A DNA stretch of 45,606 nucleotides from Candidatus Mediterraneibacter intestinigallinarum (GTDB lineage: Bacteria > Bacillota > Clostridia > Lachnospirales > Lachnospiraceae): NCBI GenBank assembly GCA_019119265.1, contig DWXI01000189.1, positions 1 through 45,606 of the forward strand. Reading direction: 5' to 3'. The notes under the pieces were generated by a model. The model worked only from the letters and a program-made list of their open reading frames with translations. It was not told the origin of the DNA and did no database searches. The translations under genes were made by a program, and so were the position numbers. Position 1 is the stretch's first letter. Each line of letters starts with the position of its first letter. This document shows positions 34,152 through 43,074 of this stretch, one piece after another.

Positions 34152-34813
34152 TGAAGACGGACTACAAACAGATCAGGGCGAATGAGGAGATCAATCTCCT
34201 GATCGAGAAAGGTAATACTACGCTCAACGAGCTGGGGTATACGGAACATTCAAAAAAGCATGCTTCAAAGACCGCGGAGACCGCAGGGAAGATCTTAAAG
34301 GAGCTGGGGTGCGGCAAACATAAGACAGAGCTTGCAAAGATCGCAGGATATATGCACGACATCGGCAACAGTATCAACAGGCACGATCATGCCCACAGTG
34401 GGGCGATCCTTGCATATCAGATTCTGAAAGATACGGATATGCCTCTCAAAGACATCCTTGTCGTGACCACAGCTATAGGACATCACGACGAGGCTACGGG
34501 AGCGGCTGTGGACGACGTGTCCGCGGCGCTGATTCTGGCAGATAAGACGGATGTGCGGCGCAACAGAGTGCAGAACAGAAATAAGGCGACATTTGATATC
34601 CATGACCGGGTAAACTATGCGGCTCTATCTTCGAAGTTGATTATTTACAAAGAAAAGCGTATTATACAAATGGAGCTTGAACTGGATGATTCCATCTGTA
34701 CAGTGATGGATTATTTTGAGATATTTTTGAAACGTATGATGATGTGCAGGAGAGCTGCGGAACGGCTGAACTGTAAGTTTAAACTGGTGGCCAACGGAAA
34801 TAAACTGTGCTGA
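34151..34813 (+). CDS. HD-domain phosphohydrolase
   Basis: 220-aa cytoplasmic protein with metal-binding HD residues spread as usual: HSKKHA (about 36), MHDIGN (about 73), HDHAHSG, GHHDE (about 117) and ADKTD (about 136). The family hydrolyses nucleotides or phosphate esters; the substrate is unknown. Coupled to the PhoH-like gene by TAATG and followed after 23 nt by polyphosphate kinase, which hints at a role in phosphate or nucleotide signalling, but that is inference from position. Confidence 0.85.
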   Translation: MKTDYKQIRANEEINLLIEKGNTTLNELGYTEHSKKHASKTAETAGKILKELGCGKHKTELAKIAGYMHDIGNSINRHDHAHSGAILAYQILKDTDMPLKDILVVTTAIGHHDEATGAAVDDVSAALILADKTDVRRNRVQNRNKATFDIHDRVNYAALSSKLIIYKEKRIIQMELELDDSICTVMDYFEIFLKRMMMCRRAAERLNCKFKLVANGNKLC

Positions 34814-34836
34814 TCACAAAGGAGGAAAACAAAGAT

Positions 34837-36921
34837 ATGGAAAATATTTATATGAACAGAGAGCTGTCATGGCTGAAATTTAACGAGAGAGTACTGGAAG
34901 AAGCAGAAAATCAGGCGGTGCCGCTTTGCGAGCGGATGAATTTTGTCTCCATTTATCAGAGTAATCTGGACGAATTTTTCCGGGTGAGAGTCGGTTCCCT
35001 TCAGGATCAGATGCTTGTCAATAAGAAGATCAAAGATAATAAGACAAATATGACCTCTGAGGAGCAGATCAAAGCAATATTAAAAGTTGTAAAAAAACTC
35101 AATAAGAGGAAAGACGCCGCATATAAGAATCTGATGGATAAAGTTGCAGAATATGGCATTATATTGATCGATTTCACAACAGCTAAGCCTGAAGAAAAGA
35201 AATTCCTGGAGCAGTATTTTAATCACGAGATCGTACCGCTGAGTTCTCCGACTATCGTCGGGAAGAGACAGCCGTTCCCGTTCCTTAGAAATCAGGAAAT
35301 CTATGCGGTCGTCGTCCTTGAGACAAGAAGCGGAAAAGAAAGGATCGGAATCATTCCGTGTACAAACAATATGCTGGAACGTCTGATCGAGATTCCGGGA
35401 GGAAAGGGAAGATATATCCTGTCCGAAAACCTGATTCTGCACTATATCGGAAAAGTGTTCAAGGGATATAAGGTGATAGGAAAATCGTTGATCCGCGTCG
35501 TGAGAAATGCGGATATTGACGCGGACGCGCTCTATGATGAGGATCTGGATTACCGTGAATTCATGGCGGATCTGATGAAAGAGCGGAAGAAACTCTCACC
35601 GGTGCGTCTGGATATGTCCAGGGAAATTGACGGCTCTGTGGTAGAGACGCTTTGCAGATATCTGGACGTGGCCCCGGAGCGCGTTTTCCGCAGCGATGCT
35701 CCGCTGGATCTCTCGTTTGTATTTCAGATTGAAGATCTCCTGCGCATGAATCCGGAACTGTTCTACGAGAGGAGAGTACCACAGAAATCTGCGTCTTTCC
35801 GGGATGGAGAAAGTATCTTAAAACAGATCAAAGAGGGGGATAAGCTCCTTTCCTATCCGTATGAATCGATCCGTCCTTTCCTGCGCATGCTGAATGAAGC
35901 GGCAGAGGATGACAGCGTAATCTCCATCAAGATGACACTCTACCGTCTGGCAAAGCAAAGCAAGATTGTAGAGGCTCTCTGTGAAGCTGCTGAGAACGGT
36001 AAGGAGGTCGTTGTGCTCGTAGAGTTGCGCGCACGTTTCGACGAGGAAAACAATATCCGCTGGTCGCGTATGCTGGAGAAGGCAGGCTGTCAGATTATCT
36101 ATGGACTGGAGGGATTCAAAGTTCACTCCAAGCTCTGTCTGATCACAAGAAAGGGCAAGAATGGTATCGAGTATATCACGCAGATTGGTACCGGAAACTA
36201 TAATGAGAAGACGGCGAGACTTTATACGGATCTGTCTCTTATGACGGCAAACGAGCAGATCGGTATGGATGCGGCAAGAGTGTTCCAGGCTCTGACCAAA
36301 GGCGAGACGGTGGAAGAATCCGATCATCTTCTCGTAGCGCCCAAGTGCCTGCAGAACCGCGTCATCGATATGATTGAAGAAGAGATAGAACACAAGAAAA
36401 ACGGTGAGGAGGCTTATATCGGCCTGAAACTGAACTCACTTACCGATAAGAAGATCATCGATAAGCTGGCTGAGGCGTCTCAGGCAGGAGTTCACATCGA
36501 TATGATCATCCGGGGAATCAGCTGCCTGATCCCGGGTGTGAAAGGGCAGACAGACAATATCCGGATCATCAGCATTGTCGGACGTTTCCTTGAACATTCC
36601 AGGATTTATATTTTCGGATGCGGAGAAAGGAGAAAATATTATATTTCCTCTGCCGACTTTATGACAAGAAATACAGTAAAGAGAGTGGAAGTCGCAGCTC
36701 CTGTATATGATCCGGCGATCAGGGAGACAATTCAGGGAATTTTCAGCCTGATGCTCAGTGATAATCAGAAAGCCAGGGAAGAGGATGCCGACGGAAAGTA
36801 TACTCTCGTTAAACGCGAGGGAGAGCCGGTTAATTCCCAGGAAGCCCTCTATCAGGAAGCATATGACAAAGCCGCACAGAGAAATGCAGGCCAGGCTTCG
36901 GACGGGGTTGAAGAAGAGTGA
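34837..36921 (+). CDS. ppk: Polyphosphate kinase 1
   Basis: Makes polyphosphate from ATP, reversibly. 694 aa, full length. Begins with the conserved MNRELSWLKFNERVLEEA (6-23). The autophosphorylated histidine is His430 (FKVHSKL) and the second active-site histidine is His587 (FLEHSRIYIF); IGTGNYNEKTARLYTDL follows the first. Start 34837 has AAAGGAGG about 11 nt before it; an earlier GTG at 34807 has none. Lies in one run with the PhoH-like, HD and CorA genes. Confidence 0.96.
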   Translation: MENIYMNRELSWLKFNERVLEEAENQAVPLCERMNFVSIYQSNLDEFFRVRVGSLQDQMLVNKKIKDNKTNMTSEEQIKAILKVVKKLNKRKDAAYKNLMDKVAEYGIILIDFTTAKPEEKKFLEQYFNHEIVPLSSPTIVGKRQPFPFLRNQEIYAVVVLETRSGKERIGIIPCTNNMLERLIEIPGGKGRYILSENLILHYIGKVFKGYKVIGKSLIRVVRNADIDADALYDEDLDYREFMADLMKERKKLSPVRLDMSREIDGSVVETLCRYLDVAPERVFRSDAPLDLSFVFQIEDLLRMNPELFYERRVPQKSASFRDGESILKQIKEGDKLLSYPYESIRPFLRMLNEAAEDDSVISIKMTLYRLAKQSKIVEALCEAAENGKEVVVLVELRARFDEENNIRWSRMLEKAGCQIIYGLEGFKVHSKLCLITRKGKNGIEYITQIGTGNYNEKTARLYTDLSLMTANEQIGMDAARVFQALTKGETVEESDHLLVAPKCLQNRVIDMIEEEIEHKKNGEEAYIGLKLNSLTDKKIIDKLAEASQAGVHIDMIIRGISCLIPGVKGQTDNIRIISIVGRFLEHSRIYIFGCGERRKYYISSADFMTRNTVKRVEVAAPVYDPAIRETIQGIFSLMLSDNQKAREEDADGKYTLVKREGEPVNSQEALYQEAYDKAAQRNAGQASDGVEEE

Positions 36922-36953
36922 TCGGGGAAAAATAGAAACGAACAGGTGATAGA

Positions 36954-37865
36954 ATGATTTACAGATTTGGCGAGCAGCTTATTCCTGTGACAATGGAAGA
37001 GTGGGAGGAGGACCAGGTACCGGCGGTCTTCCTTACCGATTCCAGACATGCTGACGCGATCCTTGCAAGGGCGGGGATCATATATGAAAACGAGATTCAG
37101 GTGGCTAAGATCGGGTTCTGCAGGCTTGAAAACCAGCAGGACTGTGTAGTGGGAACATTGTGCATTCCCAAGCTTCTGGATGTTCTCGGAAGCAGATACA
37201 GGATGTATTTCTTTGTTAACCGCAGCAATGTGGTGATCGTGGATGACGAGGATTTCTCCGAGCGGCTTATCCGTCGGATCCAGCAGAAAAAGACGCATCA
37301 GGGCGAGACAAAGGAGCGGTTCCTCTATAACTATATTTCAGAATTTATCAGCAGAGATCTGGAAATGCTGGTCGCATATGAGCGGAGACTGTTGCGGATG
37401 GAAGAGGATGTCAGTCAGGAACATATCGCCAACTTTCAGACAAAACTGATGCCAATTCGCAGAGAACTGTTAAATCTCCGCAGCTATTATGACGAAATCA
37501 TGGATCTGACAAAAGAGCTGGAAGAGAACGAGAACGGTTTCTTCCTGAAAAAACATCTGAAATACTTCGGTACACTGACTGACCGGGCGGACCGACTCAT
37601 GAGCCGGACAAGCCATTTGCTGGAGTACGCGCAGCAGGTAAAAGAAGCATATCAGGCTCAGATTGATGCAAAACAGAACAGCAACATGCAGTTTCTGACA
37701 GTTATATCTACGATTTTCTTCCCTCTGACCCTGATCACCGGGTGGTATGGGATGAATTTTAAAGACATGCCGGGGCTGGAAGACGGATTTCCTTTTGTTG
37801 TGGTACTGAGCGTGGTGGTCATCGTCGGGTGTATTGTGATCTTTAAAAAGAAGCATATATTGTAA
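36954..37865 (+). CDS. CorA-family magnesium/divalent metal transporter
   Basis: 303 aa: a long cytoplasmic N-terminal domain rich in charged helices, then two membrane segments at the C-terminus. The pore signature GMN (266-268, in WYGMNFKDMPG) is intact, after STIFFPLTLITG. Expected to form a pentamer carrying Mg2+ or a similar ion. Starts 32 nt after ppk, an attractive pairing since polyphosphate is a Mg2+ chelate. Ends 7 nt from the convergent deacetylase, with no terminator hairpin between. Confidence 0.92.
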   Translation: MIYRFGEQLIPVTMEEWEEDQVPAVFLTDSRHADAILARAGIIYENEIQVAKIGFCRLENQQDCVVGTLCIPKLLDVLGSRYRMYFFVNRSNVVIVDDEDFSERLIRRIQQKKTHQGETKERFLYNYISEFISRDLEMLVAYERRLLRMEEDVSQEHIANFQTKLMPIRRELLNLRSYYDEIMDLTKELEENENGFFLKKHLKYFGTLTDRADRLMSRTSHLLEYAQQVKEAYQAQIDAKQNSNMQFLTVISTIFFPLTLITGWYGMNFKDMPGLEDGFPFVVVLSVVVIVGCIVIFKKKHIL

Positions 37866-37872
37866 ACTCATA

Positions 37873-38697
37873 TTACACCACGAGTTCTCCCAAAGGCAGT
37901 ATCTGATACCCCATTTCCGTCCATTTTGTAATTAGTTCATCAAGAATAGCTGCGTTTGTGGAGGAGGTACTGTGGAGTAACACAATGGCTCCCGGATGAA
38001 TCCGGTTGATCAGCTTATCGAAAGCCTCCTCTTTTGTAGGTTGATCGTCCTCATACCAGTCTACATATGCCAGGCTCCAGAAAAAAGTCTTATATCCCAG
38101 CTCTTTCGCCATCTGGAGATTTTTTTCATTATATTTGCCCTGAGGAGGCCGGTAGTATCTGGTCATTTCCTGTCCGGTCGCCTCGCGGAAAGCGTCTTCT
38201 ACTGTTATCATTTCTTTTTTAAAAGAATCCATGTCGGCTATCTGTGACATATCAGGATGATGCCACGTATGGTTTCCTACGACATGCCCTTCTTCTGTCA
38301 TTCTGCGGATCAGTTCAGGTTCAGATTCGATATAAGTTCCAACGACGAAAAACGTAGCCGATACGTTATGCTTTTTTAAGGTATCCAGTATGGCTGCGGT
38401 GTTTCCGTTTTCATATCCTGCATCAAAAGTGAGATAGATGACCTTTTCGTCGGTATCCTGGGCATAATAAGCGTCATATCGGGCCAGCTCTTCCATGGTC
38501 GCATTGCCTGTGGGAGCCTGCCCGTCTTCCTGGAAACTCAATCCCCAGTTCCCTTCCGCTGATGCGGAAACAGTTTCTGCCAGGAAAGCAGCTCCGGTTC
38601 CTATCAGGTATGCGCCGGTGAAGAGCAGTACAAAAGAAAGAATCTTGATTATCAGCGATTTGTTCATAGGCAGTGTGCACAGTACGTTTTTTGACAT
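37873..38697 (-). CDS. pdaA: Polysaccharide deacetylase, PdaA-like
   Basis: 274 aa with an N-terminal membrane anchor or signal (about 15-40) and a NodB deacetylase domain. Catalytic and metal residues: Asp92 (TFDAGYENG), His143 and His147 (NHTWHH), Arg183 (RPPQG) and His243 (LLHS). The pattern TFDAGYENG, FFWSLAYVDW and HPGAIVLLH is that of PdaA, which deacetylates N-acetylmuramate to allow muramic delta-lactam formation in spore cortex. With the SleC-like gene it supports a spore former. Neither ATG 38697 nor 38667 has a clear ribosome site, so the exact start is uncertain. Confidence 0.85.
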   Translation of the reverse strand: MSKNVLCTLPMNKSLIIKILSFVLLFTGAYLIGTGAAFLAETVSASAEGNWGLSFQEDGQAPTGNATMEELARYDAYYAQDTDEKVIYLTFDAGYENGNTAAILDTLKKHNVSATFFVVGTYIESEPELIRRMTEEGHVVGNHTWHHPDMSQIADMDSFKKEMITVEDAFREATGQEMTRYYRPPQGKYNEKNLQMAKELGYKTFFWSLAYVDWYEDDQPTKEEAFDKLINRIHPGAIVLLHSTSSTNAAILDELITKWTEMGYQILPLGELVV

Positions 38698-38840
38698 TAT
38701 ATGAGATGTGATGAGGATTTAGAACCGGCTGTTTAATAATATACAGCGTGCTTTCTGATGATGCTGATGCAGTAGACATTTCTCGGAAAGAATAGTAGAA
38801 TGTTAACTGGAATTTAGAAAAGAATAGAATGGAGACTGTC

Positions 38841-39632
38841 ATGGAAAAATCAGTTTTATTTTTTGATATTGATGGTACTTTGCTGAGCGAAAAGACAAAG
38901 GTGATTCCGGAGAGTGCGATGGGAGCGCTTGATAAGGCAAAAAAGGAGGGGCACCTTTTGTTTATCAATACGGGGCGGACGGTCTGCAGCATACCGGCGG
39001 AGCTTGGCAGATACCCTTTTGACGGATATCTGTGCGGGTGCGGAACCCATTTATTCTTCCATGATGAGGAGCTTCTGGCACATTCATTGCCGAAAGAGAG
39101 AGGGAGGGCGATCCTTGATATGATGCTTGAGTGTGATCTGGGAGGAATTGCAGAAGGTCCTGAAGACGTCTATTTTCCGAGTCGTATCTCCAGGTTTGAT
39201 CCTCTGGAATCATCGAGACGTTATTTCCGTGAGAAGGGGATGGGAATCGAATGCTCTATCGAGAGGAACGAGTTCATCTATGACAAGCTTTTTGTATATG
39301 CGGATGAGAAAAGCGATCTGAAGAAATTTCTTGATTTTATCGACACGGATATGGAGGCGCTGGATCGGGGAGGCAATGCATACGAGGTGGTACAGAAGGG
39401 GTATTCAAAGGCGACGGCATGCGAGTTTATGCTGGACAGGCTTGGAATGACGAAAGAACAGGCGTATGTGTTCGGAGACAGCAGTAATGATCTGGCCATG
39501 TTTGAATTTGCGGTTCATGCCGTGGCGATGGGAGAGCATGATCCGGTACTTGATCCATATACAGAATTTGTGACGAAGACGGTGGAAGAAGACGGAATCG
39601 CTTATGCTTTGCAGCATTACGGTCTGACATAA
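38841..39632 (+). CDS. HAD-superfamily phosphatase, Cof type
   Basis: 263-aa cytoplasmic phosphatase. HAD motif I FFDIDGTLL (7-15, nucleophile Asp), motif II INTGR, Lys region and motif IV VFGDSSNDLAMFEFA near 215. The cap domain is of the IIB type found in sugar-phosphate and flavin-phosphate phosphatases; the substrate is not predictable. ATG 38841 is preceded by GGAG at 38832-38835; ATG 38829 is a possible start four codons upstream. Confidence 0.88.
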   Translation: MEKSVLFFDIDGTLLSEKTKVIPESAMGALDKAKKEGHLLFINTGRTVCSIPAELGRYPFDGYLCGCGTHLFFHDEELLAHSLPKERGRAILDMMLECDLGGIAEGPEDVYFPSRISRFDPLESSRRYFREKGMGIECSIERNEFIYDKLFVYADEKSDLKKFLDFIDTDMEALDRGGNAYEVVQKGYSKATACEFMLDRLGMTKEQAYVFGDSSNDLAMFEFAVHAVAMGEHDPVLDPYTEFVTKTVEEDGIAYALQHYGLT

Positions 39633-39699
39633 GTGAGAAGTCTGCCGTCAATATTAATAACAGCGTCGTAAAGTGAAATCAGAAGAGGTGGGAAAGACA

Positions 39700-40683
39700 G
39701 TGAAGATTTTTGTGTACAATTACAGAGAATTCGATGAGGCGGAGTATTTTCAGAAGTTTTCAAAGGAATATGGAGTGGAGCTTGGAATCACTACGGATGC
39801 TCCCACGATGGAAAATGCACACCTTGCCGAAGGGTATGAGTATGTGAGCATCATTACGACGAAGATTGACGCGGAACTCATGGAGAGATTTTACGAGCTG
39901 GGCGTAAAAATGATCTCTACCCGCACGATCGGATATGATCATGTGGACATTGCATCGGCGAAGCGTCTGGGCATGCATGTGAGCAATGTATCCTATTCAC
40001 CAGAGTGTGTGGCGGATTATACGGTCATGCTGATGCTTATGTCCATCCGCAAGATGAAGAGGATTATGCAGAGAGAGGAAATCAACGATTTTTCACTTCC
40101 GGGCATACAGGGGAGAGAACTGCCGAACTTTACAGTGGGGGTTTTGGGAACAGGCAGGATTGGGCGCGCTGTGATCCGTGATTTGTCGGGATTCGGCTGT
40201 AAGATCTATGCTTATGACAAATATGAAAACGATTCGGTGAAAGAACATGCACAATATGCGGATCTGGATACGATCTACAGGGAGTGTGATCTTATTACAC
40301 TGCACATGCCTTTGCTTGATGATAACTTCCATCTGATCGACGGAGATGCCATCGCGAAGATGAAAGACGGCGTTGTCATCGTCAATACGGCAAGAGGCGG
40401 GCTGATCGATACGAAAGCGCTGATCGAAGGCATTGAATCGGGCAAGATCGGTGCTGCAGGTCTGGATGTGATCGAGGATGAGTTCGGAATGTATTATTAT
40501 GACAGAAAGTCTGACATACTGAGCAAGCGTGATCTGTATATTTTGAGAGGATTCCCGAATGTGATCGTTACGCCGCATATGGCGTTTTACACAGACCAGG
40601 CGGTGAGCGATATGGTGAAAAATTCCATTCTCAGCTGTATTTACCATGCAGAGGGAAAAGAAGATCCCTGGGCGGTTGTCTGA
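39700..40683 (+). CDS. D-lactate dehydrogenase (D-2-hydroxyacid dehydrogenase family)
   Basis: Reduces pyruvate to D-lactate with NADH, a fermentation end step. 327 aa from GTG 39700, which has AGAGGTGGG before it; earlier GTG 39673 has none. Motifs: NAD fold GVLGTGRIGRAV (about 147), TLHMPLLDDNFHLI, NTARGGLIDTKAL (catalytic Arg region), DVIEDEFGMYYYD and TPHMAFYTDQAV with the catalytic His. The long acidic loop is typical of D-LDH/VanH-like enzymes. About 7 kb from the van-type cluster and not co-transcribed, so ordinary fermentation is the simplest role. Confidence 0.9.
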   Translation: MKIFVYNYREFDEAEYFQKFSKEYGVELGITTDAPTMENAHLAEGYEYVSIITTKIDAELMERFYELGVKMISTRTIGYDHVDIASAKRLGMHVSNVSYSPECVADYTVMLMLMSIRKMKRIMQREEINDFSLPGIQGRELPNFTVGVLGTGRIGRAVIRDLSGFGCKIYAYDKYENDSVKEHAQYADLDTIYRECDLITLHMPLLDDNFHLIDGDAIAKMKDGVVIVNTARGGLIDTKALIEGIESGKIGAAGLDVIEDEFGMYYYDRKSDILSKRDLYILRGFPNVIVTPHMAFYTDQAVSDMVKNSILSCIYHAEGKEDPWAVV

Positions 40684-40719
40684 TCTGCAACTTATAAGAT
40701 TTTCAATCATTCGTGTGAG

Positions 40720-40746
40720 CTGTGTTCAGCGCGAAAGCGCATAACA
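40720..40746 (+). other. Small hairpin with GAAA tetraloop
   Basis: GCGC-GAAA-GCGC inside a weaker outer stem (CTGTGTT with AACAG). It lies 37 nt past the D-lactate dehydrogenase stop and before the terminator at 40773. It could protect the 3' end of the transcript. Confidence 0.4.
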
Positions 40747-40772
40747 GAAAATGAGACAGGATCAGATTTGGT

Positions 40773-40797
40773 AAAAGGGCAGGTAACTGCTCTTTTT
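40773..40797 (+). terminator. Rho-independent terminator after D-lactate dehydrogenase gene
   Basis: AAAAGGGCAG, GTAA tetraloop, CTGCTCTTTTT: a 10-bp stem (one G-U pair) running into five T residues. Confidence 0.8.
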
Positions 40798-40876
40798 CTA
40801 TAGGCGACAGGATTCTTCCTTTTTTTTAATTTGTCAGTGGTATACTGTGGCAAACGTGCGAAAAAGGAGGAATATG

Positions 40877-41575
40877 ATGACAAAAAAGAAAAAGATCGTT
40901 CTTATTACAGTAATATTGGCTGCTATTCTTGCAGTTGGAGCTTTTACAGGTGGTTATCTGTACATAAACAGGTTTGACGCAGGGGAATACGTTCAGGCGG
41001 TGCTTGATGTATCCTACAAAAACAAGACAGATCAGTATGTGGAGATAACAGGTATATCAGAGGAAGAAGCCGAGAAAATCTTTGAAGATAATCTGGACGC
41101 TACGATGGAGGGATTTGAAAGTTCGCAGATGCCGGAGCATATGCTGCCAAAGTACAGAGAATTGTTCCGTGACATTGCCGGCAGGGTCAGCTATACGATC
41201 GGAGAACCTGAGAAGCAGGAAAACGGAATATATGAGGTGCCTGTGATAATCAAGCCGATCACGCTTTTCAGTGATACCTATGAGACATTTCAGACTCGGG
41301 CCCAGGAATATGCGCAGGAAGTGACGGACAGTGTGATGAACGGCGAGGAGATGCCTGCAGATGAAGAGATGCAGGAACATATTTATCAAATATACTATGA
41401 TGTACTCAAAGAACGCGTGGATTCCGGGATGCTCTATGGCGGCGCGAGAAATGTGACGATTCGCGTGACAAAAGATGCTGCCAGAGAATTTACTGTTGAT
41501 CAGGAGGATATGGATAAGCTGGATTCTATACTGATCGAGAGCGTGGATGCGGGAGCAGAAGACCCATTGTCATGA
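40877..41575 (+). CDS. Unknown membrane-anchored extracytoplasmic protein
   Basis: I do not recognise this family. 232 aa: a lysine-rich start (MTKKKKIV), one membrane segment or uncleaved signal (about 6-29), then an acidic soluble domain predicted outside the cell. No lipobox Cys. The soluble part has a helical acidic stretch with EEEAEKIFEDNLDATMEGFE, a beta-rich middle (YEVPVIIKPITLF), and a C-terminal IRVTKDAAREFTVDQEDMDKLD. Start 40877 is 6 nt after AAGGAGG; the adjacent ATG 40874 is too close to it. It is a single gene between two terminated or promoted units. Confidence 0.75.
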   Translation: MTKKKKIVLITVILAAILAVGAFTGGYLYINRFDAGEYVQAVLDVSYKNKTDQYVEITGISEEEAEKIFEDNLDATMEGFESSQMPEHMLPKYRELFRDIAGRVSYTIGEPEKQENGIYEVPVIIKPITLFSDTYETFQTRAQEYAQEVTDSVMNGEEMPADEEMQEHIYQIYYDVLKERVDSGMLYGGARNVTIRVTKDAAREFTVDQEDMDKLDSILIESVDAGAEDPLS

Positions 41576-41601
41576 TTCGTGCTAAGAAAGCGCTAAGATT
41601 A

Positions 41602-41630
41602 TTGTGCTTTATATCCGAAGATGCTATAAT
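41602..41630 (+). promoter_or_regulatory. Sigma-A promoter of trkA-trkH
   Basis: TTGTGC (41602-41607), 17-nt spacer, TATAAT (41625-41630). The leader of about 70 nt is too short for the large c-di-AMP riboswitch often found before potassium genes in Firmicutes. Confidence 0.65.
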
Positions 41631-41705
41631 TGCTCTATTGCGTATACATAAAATCAGCGTTTTTATATACAGAACATACTATTAATACAACAGAGGAAGA
41701 GAGTA

Positions 41706-43064
41706 ATGAAGATTGTTATCATTGGAGATGGAAAAGTGGGTTATAAACTCGCAAAACAGCTTTCTGTCGAAAACTATGATGTGGTGATGATCGACAGCAA
41801 TGAGAAGAAACTGAAATATGCTGTGGACCGACTGGATATCGCCTGCGTGATAGGCGACGCGGCAGATGCCGAAGTGCAGAGACAGGCGGATGTTCCTCAT
41901 GCGGATCTTGTGATTGCATGTACGTCAGCGGATGAATGCAATATGTTAAGCTGTCTGATCGCAAGACGGCTCGGTGCAAGGCATACGATCGCACGTGTGC
42001 GCAATCCGATCTATTATAAACAGATCGGACTTCTCAAGGAAGATCTGCATCTGAGTATGGCGGTAAACCCGGAACTTATCGTAGCGGATGAAATCAGCAG
42101 ACTTCTGTTATTCCCTGACGCAAGCAAGATTGAGACATTTGCGAGAGGAAGAGTTGAGCTGATCGAATATCTGATACAGAAGGAGAGCAAACTCGCCGGC
42201 ATGTCGCTTGCAGACATGTATGATAAGTTCCAGATCAAGCTCCTTGTCTGCGCCGTGGAGCATTGCGGAGATGTATTGATTCCGGATGGAGATTATGAGA
42301 TACGGGAAGGCGACAGACTTCACATTGCTGTTTCGCACAGTGAGATGGAACGGTTTTTCCGTATGTTCGGAAAGCATAAGGGAAAGATAAGAAAGGTTAT
42401 TATATGCGGCGGGGGCAGGGTGGCTTACTATCTTGCAATACAGCTTTGTAAACTCGGAATGCAGATCAAGATCATCGAGCGTGATGTAAACAGATGCGAG
42501 GAACTGTGTGAGCTGCTCCCGAAAGCGACGATCATTAACGGCGACGCTACGGATCACGATCTCCTGATCGAGGAAGGAATCGAGGAGGCGGATGCGTTTG
42601 TCGGACTGACGGGGATGGATGAGGAGAACATCATTACGGCGCTGTTTGCCAAGAGTCAGGGAGCGTCCAAGATTATTGCAAAGATCAATGAAGACCGGCG
42701 CGCCAGCATGGTAGAGGACTTCGGAATTGACAGTATTGTTTCTGCAAAGACGGCGACGGCAGACTCGATCTTAAGCTATGTGAGGGCGCGAAAAAATTCA
42801 CAGGGGAGTTCAAACGTAGAGACGCTCTACCAACTTGTCGATGATAAGATTGAAGCGCTGGAATTTATTATAAAATCCGAAACCAGATACACGGGAATAC
42901 CACTTAAAGATCTGACACTCAGATCAAACAACCTGATCGCATGCATTTCAAGAAAAAGACAGATCATTATCCCTGGTGGAGATGACAGTATGGAAGTGGG
43001 CGACAGTGTGATCGTGGTCACGATGGATACACATATAGAAGATCTTGAGGATATTTTGGTGTAG
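41706..43064 (+). CDS. trkA: Trk potassium uptake system, TrkA regulatory subunit
   Basis: Cytoplasmic gating subunit of the Trk K+ transporter, 452 aa. Two tandem RCK units: N-terminal NAD-binding fold IIGDGKVGYKLAKQL (about 4-18) with acidic partner, and a second IICGGGRVAYYLAIQL near 235, each followed by a TrkA-C ligand domain (about 140-225 and 370-450). Start 41706 follows AGAGGAAGAG. The channel gene trkH starts 10 nt after the stop. Nucleotides such as NADH, ATP or c-di-AMP are known to act on this family; which one applies here is not visible. Confidence 0.96.
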   Translation: MKIVIIGDGKVGYKLAKQLSVENYDVVMIDSNEKKLKYAVDRLDIACVIGDAADAEVQRQADVPHADLVIACTSADECNMLSCLIARRLGARHTIARVRNPIYYKQIGLLKEDLHLSMAVNPELIVADEISRLLLFPDASKIETFARGRVELIEYLIQKESKLAGMSLADMYDKFQIKLLVCAVEHCGDVLIPDGDYEIREGDRLHIAVSHSEMERFFRMFGKHKGKIRKVIICGGGRVAYYLAIQLCKLGMQIKIIERDVNRCEELCELLPKATIINGDATDHDLLIEEGIEEADAFVGLTGMDEENIITALFAKSQGASKIIAKINEDRRASMVEDFGIDSIVSAKTATADSILSYVRARKNSQGSSNVETLYQLVDDKIEALEFIIKSETRYTGIPLKDLTLRSNNLIACISRKRQIIIPGGDDSMEVGDSVIVVTMDTHIEDLEDILV

Positions 43065-43074
43065 GGGCAGCGAA

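Noticed and set aside
39700-40683. D-lactate dehydrogenase as a VanH partner of the van-type cluster
   Set aside because: The ligase has the D-Ser-type EKYTLKTS loop and comes with a serine-type racemase, so D-lactate is not needed. The gene is 7 kb away in its own unit.
41576-41705. c-di-AMP (ydaO-type) or potassium riboswitch before trkA
   Set aside because: The leader after the predicted promoter is about 70 nt, too short for the ydaO class, and no conserved core was seen.
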